64,000 bases of DNA from the NCBI GenBank assembly GCA_030770425.1, contig JASJFT010000055.1, positions 1 to 64,000 of the forward strand, read 5' to 3'. Positions within the stretch are counted from its first letter, which is position 1; each line of letters starts with the position of its first letter. Positions 35,408-46,800 of the stretch are shown in pieces. Made by a program: the position numbers and the translations under genes. The notes under the pieces are model-generated. The model did no database searches. It was not told the origin of the DNA and saw nothing but the letters and a program-made list of their open reading frames with translations. The stretch comes from Darksidea phi. Lineage: Eukaryota > Ascomycota > Dothideomycetes > Pleosporales > Lentitheciaceae.

Positions 35408-36015
35408 CTCGATGGGAGCGGGGGAGGCGGGCATATGAGATTGGAATAACAGTGAGGCGATGGGGACAGACATTACTAGGACGACATTCCTTGAGCATTG
35501 GGTTGATGTTAGGTACATTTGGGCGGCGACATTGCATTGAAGGCATTTACGGTTCTTTTGGCACATTTATTGTTGGCTTCACAGTTTGCCTCTTGCTAGT
35601 ATTGGTTCGTATAACAATTGCAAACAATGTTCTCAACAGTTCGGTCCATGCTCCTCCAGAGTGTCAGTCCGGGAATCATAGCTGCAAACCAACATATTTA
35701 ATCCTAAGACACTTACGGAGCGACTAGAGGCATGATTTGGGTGACAAAGTTTTTTAGACGTACTATGGTTTTTGGGGTGTGGTGAGAAGAAACAGATGTG
35801 CGGCCGGTGGTATTTACAGTCGGCTGATCGCGACTCTCTACAGTTGACGCATTGCATACGATCTATAGCAATATCCACCCTATATCCAGATGACAATATC
35901 CCTACGCACACTCTCTCTCATATACGGTCTCGATCTCTAACTTGTACATCGCAAGCCGCAGCCACGCATGCATCTCCACAGCAATGCCTTCAGCATATGA
36001 GCTAAGGTGTTGAGA
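35408..36015. other. Intergenic, convergent 3' flanks
   Basis: 608 bp between the b561 gene (+) and the unknown gene on the minus strand. No feature recognised. Confidence 0.45.
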
Positions 36016-36948
36016 TTATGAGGGAGCAGAAGCACCGCAGAGCACAATACATCGCTTTATCGTCGCCCTTGTTTTAGAAATTCCTCCGAACCGTGTTGGG
36101 GGGATGCCTTTCCTTTGACATATGGCGGGTGATAGGTTAGGTGTCGTCTGGTCGAATTTAAGCTTGAGTATCGGTTGGTCATTAGGATTCAGCTTAAGCC
36201 GCATTCCATCGTAAATATTCGTTTTCTCTAGCTGGGCGATCTTCTTTTCCAACTCAGTCTGATTTTCGCCCAGCTTCATCATCCAGAGTTCGGATATTGT
36301 TGGCTTTGCATATTTTTCGCCCGGCTTCCATGCTTCTGTATTCCCAATGAGGCTGTATGCTCGTATGTCGTTAGGTTCCGTGACCGCGATGCCCTCTGGG
36401 TTAAGGACCTTGCCATCTTCATTGATCTGATATCCTGGCTTCAACATAGAGATCTGGGTTCCAGGCGGCAGTCCGTAATCGAGGTCTCGCACCCTGTAGC
36501 CCCAGCGCCTCAGCTTGCCTTCCCACATTGGACTCAACAGCAGGTATTTTCGTTCTCCATGGCGTTGCGTCGAACGCGTTTTTGATCTATTCCACCTTTG
36601 ACCGTCGAACACGACGACCAAAGACCACACATGCACTCTTTTGCCATTCGATTTTCGAAAGGCATATAGCTGCTTCACCTGCTTTTTAGCGCTACAGAAG
36701 CCGGACGCACACACATTTACAAACTCGGTTTCCTTTTTAGATTCTACGCTTTCTTGCGTCGAAAGTGTAGAGAAGACGCGTCGCTTTTCCGTTGCGCTTA
36801 TCTGTTTGTCGGTGTCGTCAACAGAATGTGAGGTCTCTGGCTCATGACCTGAAAGCGCATTTATGGCGGTCCACCCGCTCTGTTTGGGCTCCGGTCCATT
36901 GCCTGAAGGTGCGTTCATGGCGTTGACAGTGCTCATCATATTCGCCAC
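36016..36948 (-). CDS. Hypothetical protein, 310 residues
   Basis: Single open frame of 310 codons with ordinary amino-acid composition. Visible parts are a polar N-terminal 70 residues, a central block with CASGFCSAKKQVKQLYAF, RVHVWSLVVVFDGQRW and GYRVRDLDYGLPPGTQ, and a C-terminal part with a short Lys/Glu-rich helix (QTELEKKIAQLEK). No signal peptide or membrane segment. I do not recognise a family. It lies between the b561 gene and a repeat-bearing stretch, so it may be lineage-specific or an old transposon-associated frame. The frame is intact and on one strand only, which favours a real gene. Confidence 0.5.
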   Translation of the reverse strand: MANMMSTVNAMNAPSGNGPEPKQSGWTAINALSGHEPETSHSVDDTDKQISATEKRRVFSTLSTQESVESKKETEFVNVCASGFCSAKKQVKQLYAFRKSNGKRVHVWSLVVVFDGQRWNRSKTRSTQRHGERKYLLLSPMWEGKLRRWGYRVRDLDYGLPPGTQISMLKPGYQINEDGKVLNPEGIAVTEPNDIRAYSLIGNTEAWKPGEKYAKPTISELWMMKLGENQTELEKKIAQLEKTNIYDGMRLKLNPNDQPILKLKFDQTTPNLSPAICQRKGIPPTRFGGISKTRATIKRCIVLCGASAPS

Positions 36949-37707
36949 CTGTAGCCAACTCTTTTTTTTGGCTGGGCATCATGGATGGGCGTTCCATTCC
37001 GCGTATCTAGTTGAAGGAGGGTAGTAACGCGAATAGGGATATTCATACCCCTACAGCCATCTTACTCTTAAACATCGTCTAGGCTTCGTTTAGCCGTTGC
37101 TAAATATGAAGTCGCTTTCGTGATTTTCATGGACCGCAGAGACACTTTCTTCCATGCGAAGCTACGCTGTACGCTTTTCAGCTCGTTCCTAGGGACACTA
37201 CGGACAAGATATGAGTAGCTGTGTTTGGTGTTTTGGAGACGTCTGGCATATATGTTTCCCTGTTCTCTTTTGGGGAAGCGGAAGACAAAGCACAGGGACA
37301 TGACTTGGTGGTTATCTAACTTTTTTTAGAGACAACCTTGTGCCTAAAGTGGTGGTGTGAAGAAAGGCAGTAACTGATTTCGAGAAATTATTTTAGAGTA
37401 AGGTCCCTTGGTGTGCATCGCGTTCCCTAGAAGCCATGACGAAGATTCTCCACCAGAACATGTCCCATAGAATCTGTACTCTTTGGATCCTTAAGCCCAG
37501 TCTGGTGCCACGCTCAGACAATGCGAATGTGGACTTCTGGTGCACGGTCGCACAAGGACAAGGCACATGTAAGCCAGGTTTCTATGTTTTAGAAGCATGT
37601 TGCTCACAATACTGAACTTTTGGACCAGTAGGAGCAAGGCCGCAAATCCATTTCCCTGCCTGCTTGTGGTTTGGAGAAGACATGGCGCTGTCGCAGTTAT
37701 TGTGAAG
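36949..37707. other. Intergenic before the GAA tract
   Basis: Contains promoter sequence for the 310-residue protein. No other gene or RNA recognised. Confidence 0.4.
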
Positions 37708-37782
37708 AGAAGAAGAAGAAGAAGAAGAAGAAGAAGAAGAAGAAGAAGAAGAAGAAGAAGAAGAAGAAGAAGAAGAAGAAGG
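37708..37782 (+). repeat. (GAA)n microsatellite, about 25 units
   Basis: Uninterrupted GAA/AGA trinucleotide repeat of about 75 bp, preceded by GTGAAGAG. It gives artificial open frames on both strands (poly-Lys/Arg one way, poly-Leu/Ser the other) that are not genes. A pure purine strand of this length can form triplex DNA and is likely to vary in length between strains. Confidence 0.95.
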
Positions 37783-37898
37783 ACCTGATGGGAGCAGTAT
37801 ATATAGACAGCCGAAAGCTCCGCCACTCCAGACGATGGCCGTTCTCGCACAGGCCACCGCAATAAACATTTCACAAATCCTGATATTTCTCCGTATCT

Positions 37899-38403
37899 AT
37901 TTCATGGTATCTTTGGTGGCATGTATAGCGGCGGACGACTTTCGAATTGGCTTTTGAGACGGCCCCGCGGGCACTCGTGAGGCCGCGAGATGGAGGTGAG
38001 TGATGTCGCAGGTTGAAGAGCTAGCTGCGTGGATGGGTGGAGCGATCGATGAGACTATAGAGGATGGAGGATAGAGTGCAACGCTCCGTTGATGAAGAAG
38101 TTTTTATAGGACGTTGAGGAGGTAGTATGTTACATTTCGCTGCTCTCGAGTCCAGTAGACTATCGTCGCTACCGCTCAATATTATGGTACGCGCCACGCC
38201 CTCTTTTACGAGACTCGGGCTATTACCATCGTAGTTATATCGTGACGCTTTAGATAACGACTGTAACCCCCCTTAGTTTTAACAACCTTCTTGCGTTTCT
38301 AGGTATTCGGGACGAAATACCTTTTTACGTCCCTTTTTGAGGGGGTTATTCCGTGAGTTTGGCAACGCGATAGCTGCTACTCATTCGATTTCATGGTATC
38401 TTT
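37899..38403 (-). repeat. Dispersed element copy B with 16-bp flanking duplication
   Basis: The 473-bp unit at 37915-38387 is the reverse-oriented relative of 5839-6303. On the minus strand it starts CGAATGAGTAGC and carries the same landmarks (GAGCGGTAGCGAC, CCACGCAGCTAGCTC, GGGGCCGTCTCAAAAGCCA). It is bounded by a perfect 16-bp direct repeat, ATTTCATGGTATCTTT, at 37899-37914 and 38388-38403, the mark of an insertion. No open reading frame longer than background lies inside, no terminal inverted repeat is visible, and no poly-A end is seen. Confidence 0.85.
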
Positions 38404-38924
38404 TTCGGAAACCAACACCTGAGGCACTCCATGTACATTGTCTTCTACCGTTTTGTGGCCACTTTCGTTCTCCAGCCAGCGAGAAGGAGTCATTACATTG
38501 TTGCTTCCGTATTTTAGAACGTAAAGACAGAGAGCAGTCACACATTGATCAGGCTTTTCATCGTTTTAGAAATAGAGCTGCGCTTTGTGGACTGTTATGA
38601 CGAGTAGAAAAGCAAGTGAAGGGTTTATATACCTAGGGAGAGAGGAGGGAGTAGGCAACGGTGTGAGTTTGATCGAGGACTCGATGACGAGTTGAGTGGG
38701 ATGATGGTGATGATGACTACCTTGCTTCATATATCATTGCATGCCCTCATTGATGATAAATGTACTCCATTACAGCAACTGTCGCTATTCTGATCATAAC
38801 ATTCAAGTCAGGACATGCTTTTGAGACCTGAACCCTTCTTCCAAAAATAAGTCATACTCGATAGCATACAACCATATCGTAACCTTGATACCCCCATCAA
38901 TTCCTTTCACCTTCCATCACCCAC
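38404..38924. other. Intergenic, 3' flank of the CorA-type gene
   Basis: No gene recognised; a run of GATGATG-like triplets near 38700 is the only visible pattern. Confidence 0.45.
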
Positions 38925-41379
38925 TCACGGCAGCTCTCTCGTAATACTTCCCGCGGGCACATTCAACCTCTCCTGGAAACTCTTCCTCTTGCCCTCCTCC
39001 ACAGCACCATCCCTCTCTTCCCCCCTGCCTTCACCCGTCTCATCCCCACTCCTTTCATCCTCACTGACCCCCTTCTCTTCCACCATAACCCCACTCCCGG
39101 GCCTTCCTTCCGAGCTCCCCCCTCTACTCTCGAGCCTCTCATCACTCCTCCGCGGACTCCCGCTCCGCCACCTCCCCAGCGGAACTCTCTTCCGCAGCCG
39201 ACTCGCAGCCGTAGGATCGCCATCTGCCATTGCAACAGGTGTAGCCAGACTAAGGCCCTCAGTAACAGTACTAAGATGGGAACGAGATTTCGAGTTGAGG
39301 GCATCGTTAGCAGCGAGTGCAAGCTCAAGATCCGTCTGGGATCCGTTCGTTGAAGGCTCTATAACAGGTAAATCGACAAGCCACCTTCGTACGAGATACC
39401 TCTTCAACCGCGATAGACTGCCTAGTTCCTCGTCGCCGGGATCATGGCCTTTCGCTAGCACAGTCCTCTCGGCGTCGAACCAGCTGGTCATGAGGCGCCA
39501 TTTGACACCTGCCCACCATCCCACAGGCACCACGCCAGCTCTCGGCCCGCGCCTCGTCCAGAGAGTAGGATGTTCCTTTGCGAGATCATTGTATAAAGAT
39601 TCGTAAACGCCGCGACGAAGTGGATCTTGTCGCTGGGAGGCGAGTGTATGCTTGACGCCGTACCAACCAGTAAACACGAGAGCGAAGAGCGGCACGGTGG
39701 CAATGAACCACCATTTGATACTCGGATTCCCCTCGAATGTATCAACGTTCATGCCGAAGAAGCCGGAGACAAATGTCAGAGGAAGGAAGATGAAGGTTAT
39801 CCAGCTCAAGCGCCACATACTAAGTCCGAGCTGCAGGGAGTGTCGCGCATCGCGTATACCGACAGACTTGTACATGAGGTCGGAGAGGTTGGCAGTTGGT
39901 TTTAGAGCGCCCTCCTGGAATTGTATGATGAGTTTGTCGAGCTCCTCTACAGAGTTGCCAAGCCAGGATTGATCTTCTGATGGATCAGCTCCAAATACAT
40001 CGCGCAGATAGCTCTTCATTTCCTTGACGATGTCGGAGTGGAGGTACATCAGTCTTTCTACTTTCAGCCACAGACTTGAGTTCACCCACAATTCCGGCGC
40101 ACGGCTTTCATCCGCCGGATTTTCATAGATTTTGTCTTCCAGGATGCCAACGTGCGTTTCGCAGATCCCGATGTACTTCTCCCAATTAAATGCCAGTGCT
40201 TTGAAGATATCACGCAGAATGAAGTCCATACAATCGGTCGCGAGCTTCTCATCGTCATCCGTCTCTTCTCTTGGTAGATAGAAGGTGAGCCTCCTCCACC
40301 TCTGTTCCAGTTGCTGCCGGGCCCCGATCAATGTATCCTGCACTGAACCACTCTGCGAATGCTCAAAAAGAATAATTGTGCTCCCGTTATCCAACGTCTG
40401 TAGCTTTGGAATATACTGCTCATGCCCATTCGCGTCGATAGATCCATACTGCCTCTTTAAACGCTGATACTCCTCAACCTCCGCTTGATCATACGGATTT
40501 CGAATATCAGGATCGACAGGTAATCCCGGCTCGCCGTCGCTCAGCTGCACATAGACCGACAGTCGTTGAACGAAGACGTCGTACCCATACGTTGGTTGAT
40601 CCATCGCATCGTAATAATTCAACTCCATCATCTTCATTCCGCTATTCTCCGCATCCACAATCTTATGCTTCTCGTAGTGCCGCAGGTAATCGCATCCAAA
40701 CGCCGTCCTACTGATTCCCCTCCACGGATCTCTTTGCGCGCGGAAAGTCTTCCCGTTGAGCACTGGTTTCCCGCCTCGTCGTTGCGGCTTCTCGTACCGC
40801 GCCCAGCGTCCAAAATTCGTGCCTACAAGATCATCGCTCGCATCGATATTGAACTTGCGGAGTAGAAAGCGTGTGGCCCAGCTCGCATTCTGTACGTGTA
40901 TGACACGTAGAGCAGCTTGCTGTGAAAGCGCTTCATTCCTATAGAACCGCCGTAGTCCATCGATATCCGAAAACTCCTGCGCGACAATCTTGCGGCGGCC
41001 TTGCCCGGTGTGCTCCTTCGCGACGTAGTCGATGAGGAGAACGCGACCCTGCTTCCAGCTATTCTTTGTCCATTTCTCGTGCCATTCGAGATTGGGGCTG
41101 TGTTTGCGACGGTGGCCTTTCTCCCATGTGCTTTGGCGGCGGGTGCGGGCGCTGGTAGGGGAGTCCTGCGATTGGGGATTTGACATCGGGTCGAAGGTAG
41201 AAAACGTTCGGGCGTGCCCTGATTTCCCATTAGACGGCTGTTCGTATAGACTGAAAAGAAGAGGGATACGTACGTGCGGTTGGCGACGGTGAAGGTTGGG
41301 GTGCAGCGCCCGTGGCCGTATCTTCCACCATAATCGGCGGAGGATCGGATTTCGATCGTTTTGGTGTAGGAGCCGCCAT
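38925..41379 (-). CDS. CorA-family divalent metal transporter
   Basis: Membrane channel-like carrier for Mg2+ or a related divalent ion; fungal homologues of this size sit in the plasma or vacuolar membrane. Two exons, 41379-41274 and 41218-38925, join in phase to 799 residues. The 55-nt intron starts GTACGT, has CTAAT and ends TCAG. The start at 41379 (MAAPTPKRSKSDPPP) was chosen because the large frame has no suitable start once this intron is removed. A long soluble N-terminal half holds the family helical funnel. Two membrane helices lie near residues 498-522 and 537-560, with the signature GMN at 524-526 in SGFFGMNVDTFEG. The C-terminal 200 residues are Ser/Glu/Arg-rich. The acidic loop after GMN is NVDTFEGNP rather than the bacterial MPE-type loop, so ion selectivity is uncertain. 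Confidence 0.88.
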
Positions 41380-42083
41380 TCTTCAAATTTCCATTCAGCT
41401 AAGAACAGCGCAGCAAACAAGCAACGTTAGGAAGCAAACAAAGTGAACACAGCCGATTGGAGCCGCGAATGCATCGCGAGGGTAGCGCAACCCTCGCAGC
41501 GCAGCTAAGTACCCACATGGGAGTCATTTACGGCAGAGACGGAAGAGGCGAAGCCATGTTGGACGCCTTGCGCCTTGCGTGCATGGGGACGGAAGGCTGA
41601 AGATGAGGGGCAAATGGAGATCGTGATGATGGGTCATCTGCCAATGTTCCCGTCCCTGGTCTTCGGAAGCGGAACGGCATTCCGCGAGTTTTCATCCACT
41701 GCCTTTGCACTCAGCTATCCATCAGTGACAACTCCCTGATGTCTTTCTTCAGCTCTGGCGACGAGGACGCGTGCACGAGCGCTATGCATCAACAACGTTC
41801 TCATTCTCCACCTTCATTCGTTGCTGCCCCTTGGTTCCCTTCTTATCGGCTGCTCCAAGTCTAGAGCAAAAGATTGATGAGACGGTTTTCCCATGTTTGC
41901 AGTGCGCCTTGCAGTATGCCAGGAGGTTATCAGCCAATTGAAGGATGGGCTGCCTACTTCGTATAGCCGCAGCAGCTACGGTCACAAGCCACGAGGTAGG
42001 CTCAGCCTGATCTATAATGCTCCTTGACTCTCCTGCCGTGCGACACCAGAACTGTTGTTGTCTTGTTATCTTTACCGCTCTAT
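41380..42083. other. Intergenic, promoter side of the CorA-type gene
   Basis: No gene recognised; the frames on both strands are short and overlapping. Confidence 0.45.
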
Positions 42084-42374
42084 ATGTTTGACGCACTCTG
42101 CTATGGAGACTTTGGTTGCTTTGATCTTGCCGGAAACGTGGTCCAGTTTGTTCAGTTCTCCGGCAAGCTGATCGCGGAGGCATATCGCATTAAGCACTCT
42201 GGAAATTCCTCCTCTCTGCCCGGCCTCCGGAACCTCCCGCAGACTTTGGTAACACAAGCCGACATGATATACAAGTGTCCCAATTCGAAAGGCGTAATAC
42301 TCACGGAGGAAGACCAAGCAGGGATTTGGATGCGAAGCATGCCCCACACCACGTTGCTAACAGGCAAATCTTAG
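42084..42374 (+). pseudogene. Orphan N-terminal domain fragment of a fungal NLR-type (STAND) protein
   Basis: The plus strand encodes FDLAGNVVQFVQFSGKLIAE, then AYRIKHSGNSSSLPGLR and LVTQADMIYK. This matches the N-terminal alpha-helical domain that begins many fungal NLR/ankyrin/NACHT-type proteins. The segment before FDLAGN is in the wrong frame: a second frame reads METLVA directly upstream, suggesting a one-base shift in the original start. No NACHT or repeat domain follows; after 42374 only a Ser/Lys-rich open stretch is seen to about 42545. It is best read as a truncated remnant of an incompatibility/immune-type gene. Confidence 0.6.
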
Positions 42375-42782
42375 CATCTAGTTGATACTAGGTTGGAATT
42401 TCAGAAAGAGGGAAAGGAATTTTTGGCCTACTTAGACTCCCTCATCAAGACATCGTCGTCCTTGGGATCAACTTCCTCAAAGCCCTCGAAATCCCTCAAG
42501 TCGATCAAAGCGAGCTTCAAATACCTATTGGCGCACCACGGGTGGTAGTTTGAAATTGGCTTCTGTTTTTCATAGCTAAAATTTTACTTACAGTGGGAAA
42601 AGTGCTTCTATCTTCCACACTTTCGCAAAGATAGCGTGGTTTCAGAGCCAAGCGCGGACGGGTGTGACCCACGGTTGTAGTTGCCCAACAACCGCGTTTG
42701 CAATCGCCCACCCATACTACTTAAATGCAAGAACGCCCCGCCCTCGTCTACGAAAGTAAAAACCCACTTTCAGCCCGCAAAG
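42375..42782. other. Intergenic
   Basis: Holds the possible tail of the NLR-type remnant and the promoter of the small protein at 42783; nothing else seen. Confidence 0.4.
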
Positions 42783-43108
42783 ATGCGTCCAACATCCATA
42801 CTCCCACTTTCGTCAGACGACATTCGCACATCGCTAGACGACCCACCACCATGTCGTACGGACTATCACTCAACGAATATGGGCGTCTACTTGTCGAAAA
42901 TCTGGGAAACAACCCCTCCCACCAAGTCGACGGTAAGTCAAGGCTACATCTCAAGTTCGATGCTGACTACTTCCAGGCCGCTACCAATCCATCAGACCGA
43001 CAGGCGCCAACACAGCATTTCAGGTGGTGGTGGAATCGAGCATTCCCACTGCTATACGTCATCGTTGCCCTCATAATCATCGCCACTACCGTCCGACTGT
43101 TTAAATAG
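42783..43108 (+). CDS. Small C-terminally anchored membrane protein
   Basis: Two exons, 42783-42932 and 42977-43108, join in phase to 93 residues. The 44-nt intron starts GTAAGT, has GCTGAC as branch site and ends CCAG, all near consensus. The C-terminus is one membrane helix, AFPLLYVIVALIIIATTVRL, preceded by HFRWWWNR and followed only by FK, the layout of a tail-anchored or single-pass protein. The N-terminal 50 residues are polar. Without splicing, a different frame starting at 42725 (or at the ATG near 42851) reads through the intron into the same helix, so two products with different N-termini are possible. No family recognised. Confidence 0.5.
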
Positions 43109-43842
43109 GGGAGGGGTGGATGATCCGATCGCGGCCATCCGCAATATGTCGGCGGCAACAAAGGAGCTCAGTGCATGGGTACGGAAGACCGAAGATGAGA
43201 GGCGAAATGTGAGATCGTGATGGCTAGATACTAGAAGGGCAGAGTCGGTAAGGCCGAGAGAGATCTGCAGTTGCCTTCAAAGGACCTTTAGCTAAAGCAA
43301 CCAACACAAGACCTCGAGGTACAGCAATTCACAACCCGGTCAAAAGCCTCAATCATGGGTATCAGTCCGAACTATGCATTCATCTGAAAAAGAACTACAA
43401 AGCAGAACAGGGCTAGCTCAAACATCTTAGTGCGAACTTGGTGGCCAAATAAACCCACGCACCTATCCTCCATTCCACCTTAACCGGCCCAATCCTCATA
43501 CAAATAGACCTTGCAGAAAAAGTGCCGCAGCGCCAGAGTACAGTGAAACGACAGATAACATCAACAACAATAACAAAAACAACAAAGAGTGATACTAATT
43601 TTCCCCCAAGCGTGAGCGATTAGTTCTATGGATAGGTGCATATGTGTGGGGCTAATAAGCCGGGGAATCGCGGAATATGACAGAGAGATGTAAAAGAGAT
43701 GCAGACCATAGTCGTGAGTTCGTGACGCTTGCCAAAAACGCTGGAAGCGAGTATTAAGTATATATAAAAAGGAATGATGTACTAGGAATGTGATGCCCGC
43801 TGTAGCAATGATGTACGGTGGTATATGTCGAAAAGGATCGAG
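43109..43842. other. Intergenic, convergent 3' flanks
   Basis: 734 bp between the small membrane protein (+) and LTE1 (-), with short A-rich stretches near 43560. No gene seen. Confidence 0.45.
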
Positions 43843-46800
43843 TTATTCATACTGGCGGCTGCGCTTCGAGATCTCGTCATCGCTCAAGGCTGCCATCCAG
43901 AGGCATTTGCTAACCATGTTGGGTTCGGGTTTGAACGAGTATTTTGAGCTCGCTTCAAGGAGACGCAAAAGACTTTTGACGATCGTAGCGGCCGTGTGAT
44001 GTCGTTCAAAGTTTACTAGTCGTTCTCCATCTACGGGTGGGGCATCGATGAAGGCCGGCTTTTGGGAATTGTATATCAAATCGCGTGTGTAGATGCCTAG
44101 AACTGGAGTTAGTCATAAATCCTTGCTCGGGAGGCATACTTATGTACCTATGAAGGGAATGCAGCCTTCTTCGACTGTGGCCGTCTCCATCTCGACGCGA
44201 AGGTTATGAAAGTTCCGTAGGGGCTGGACAAGTGCTTCGAGTTCTTTCATTGTCTGCATCTCATTTGCGGGAACTAGAGCCCAGGTCTTCTTTAGGCGAG
44301 CAACGTCATTCGACAAGAGGGCAATGGTGATCTGGTACATCGTGGCGTAGTTGCGTAATCGTCGTGCATGGGTTGCGATATGGATATACTTGATGATGCA
44401 TCGGGCTCTCTCTTCGATATTTTCAGTGAGGAGGCACTCCGACACTGCCCACTTGACTACCAGATTGAACCGCGCAATGACAACATCGACACCTCTTGCT
44501 TCCTGGGTGCGAAGGTACTGCACCCAATCGCGAATTTGGGGAGAAGACTGTTTCCACCGGAGTTCAATGAGCTCTCTCCAATCGATCTCATCAAGGGCGT
44601 CCTTTTCTACGATTGTGAATTGCTGCGCAAGCATTTCGGAGTCGTACGCGAGGATGAAAGGAAGATGGGCAGGTGCAGGTGCCGAAGACGTGTCTTCTTT
44701 CTTCAGTTCTTGTAACTCGATCGCGGGTTCGACTGGGTGGGATGTCAGACCAAAAGATTGATTGTTCAGGCGCGATGTTGGAGTGAGGCCCGGGGTAGGC
44801 AGGCCCCGATCCATTACTGTGGTATCGACGAACGGTAACGGATCAATTAGTCGATTGGCCGTTAGAGGTGGCGTAGGCGGGTGGCGCATCGGATGAGTGG
44901 GTAAAAAGTCTTTCCCGTGGTCATCGACGGTAGGTTCGTCCTCGAAGAAGCTCCGAACACCGTGGCTTGTGCTGTCTGATCCGACACTCTTGGCTGATTC
45001 CATATCGCTGAGGTCTTCGTCGTCGTCAAGAAGGAAAGACTTCCGGGGCGGCGGTGACCTTGGGATAGTGCCATCCTTCGGTATCCTCTTCATACTATCT
45101 GTCTTAACAACATACTCTGTGGACGAATTTGCAGAGGTGAGAAATGCCGTAGGTTGTTCCTCTGACTGCGCAAGAGGACTCATGGGTTTCAAGGGTGCAG
45201 GTTTTGCGGACGACCTCATCATCTCCATAGTTCTTGCCCTCTCAGAATCCGTAATGCCGCTGAGGCCTCGGTCCAGGAGCGGAATTGAAGAATAAGAATC
45301 TTCGGATTCCACTCCTGAATTGACAGCAGGGACGCGACCATTGAAGGCCTCTCCTGACAAGCGGTACATGCCTTGTCCTTCCGCTTCAGGCGGAGCAAGT
45401 GGCCTGTAAAAGACATCATCTCCTTTCGTATAGCTTCTAGGCTGAGAAGAACCATGTTCAGAGGGGTTGGAAGATACAACGGGCGCTCCGGTCGGTTTGT
45501 AGACCTCTGGCTCGACAAAAGCCTGCGGTGATGGTTGTGGAGAAGATGTCGATAAATCAGGAGATTTCTTCTCATACCTCCCCTCTAGCTTCATTAGTGC
45601 CGACTCTATGCCACCATCATCATATATATCATCTGGCAGAGCAGCAAGCTTGGCCACTTCTGCTTCGAAAGAAGGCCTGAGGTTGGGCTGAGAAGAATGT
45701 GTGTCCACCAGTGAGATCGTCTTCTTTTCTGGTTCTCCGCCATCTATTGCGTTCTCAGCTCGACTTTCGGCTTCAGGGGTAAATTCTACGTAGCGATCAG
45801 AACGCAATATAACCGAGTTGGCTATTGAGTGAGTGCGGTTCGAGACGGAGCCTGTTGAATGTGGGCGCTGCACTTGCTCCAGGTCATGTACATTATCGAC
45901 GGCACGAAGATCGCCACCTGGACGACGACGTAGCAGGCGCGCCGGTCCGGGAGCTGCATCAACTGGGTCCCTATCTAAAAAGAAAGGATCATTGTCTGAT
46001 GACATTGTTTGAAAGGTTGCAATACTGGAAGCTCCATGTGCCCTGCCGAGCCCACTGTTGTGAGATGCGCGTCTCCGTAGAGATGCAGGGCGCGACATGG
46101 AGGTCTTGGTGGACCCACGACGGCGAAATGAATGCATTCGTTCTTGCGGCGCAGAAAGCGACCTCCTTTGCGTACTAAGAGGGTGTTGGGTCGAGACACG
46201 GGACGTTCGCCAGCTTAAGGCAGGATCGTGTGCAGGATCTTTGTACAGGTCAGAATGCTGAGTCGCTGGCCTATCCCCTCCTGAAACCTGCTCTTCCATT
46301 GAAGCTCCATTTTGTGGATCTTCAGGCTTTGCATCCATCGGGTCCTGTTCCTTTTCTAGACCGGGCAAAGCCCCCGACATTAGCGGAAGAGGAGGGGCGC
46401 CAGTGTCGTCCATGATCACAATTGACTTGCTGCCATTGGTGATGCCACTGTGCAAGCGGAGACCCTGATCGTCGGACACCTTGCTATGTCCTTCGTTACT
46501 CTCTGAACCGCTCTCGCGTTTTTCAAACTCAAACTCGAAGCCTCCCAGGCTAGGAATAGCACTCTCACGTTGCTCTGCCCTCAACTGCTTCTTCACTTCT
46601 TCCCTGAAGCTGTCTGCTACTGCTGATGCTAGAAGGTCGATGCGTACTTGTGGTCGAGGCCGAGCGTGGCGACGCTTGTGTACGCCTTCAGCAGCACTCG
46701 AAATGGTAGCTGGATTGGAAGAGCGCGTTGCTGGAGACAGATGAGGAGGATGTCCGGTGCTGAATAGCTGTGGCGTTGAAACAGATGGCTGTTTGCTGCT

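Noticed and set aside
37597..37874. Open frames on both strands with poly-Lys/Arg and poly-Leu/Ser
   Set aside because: They are created by the GAA microsatellite and have no other coding support.
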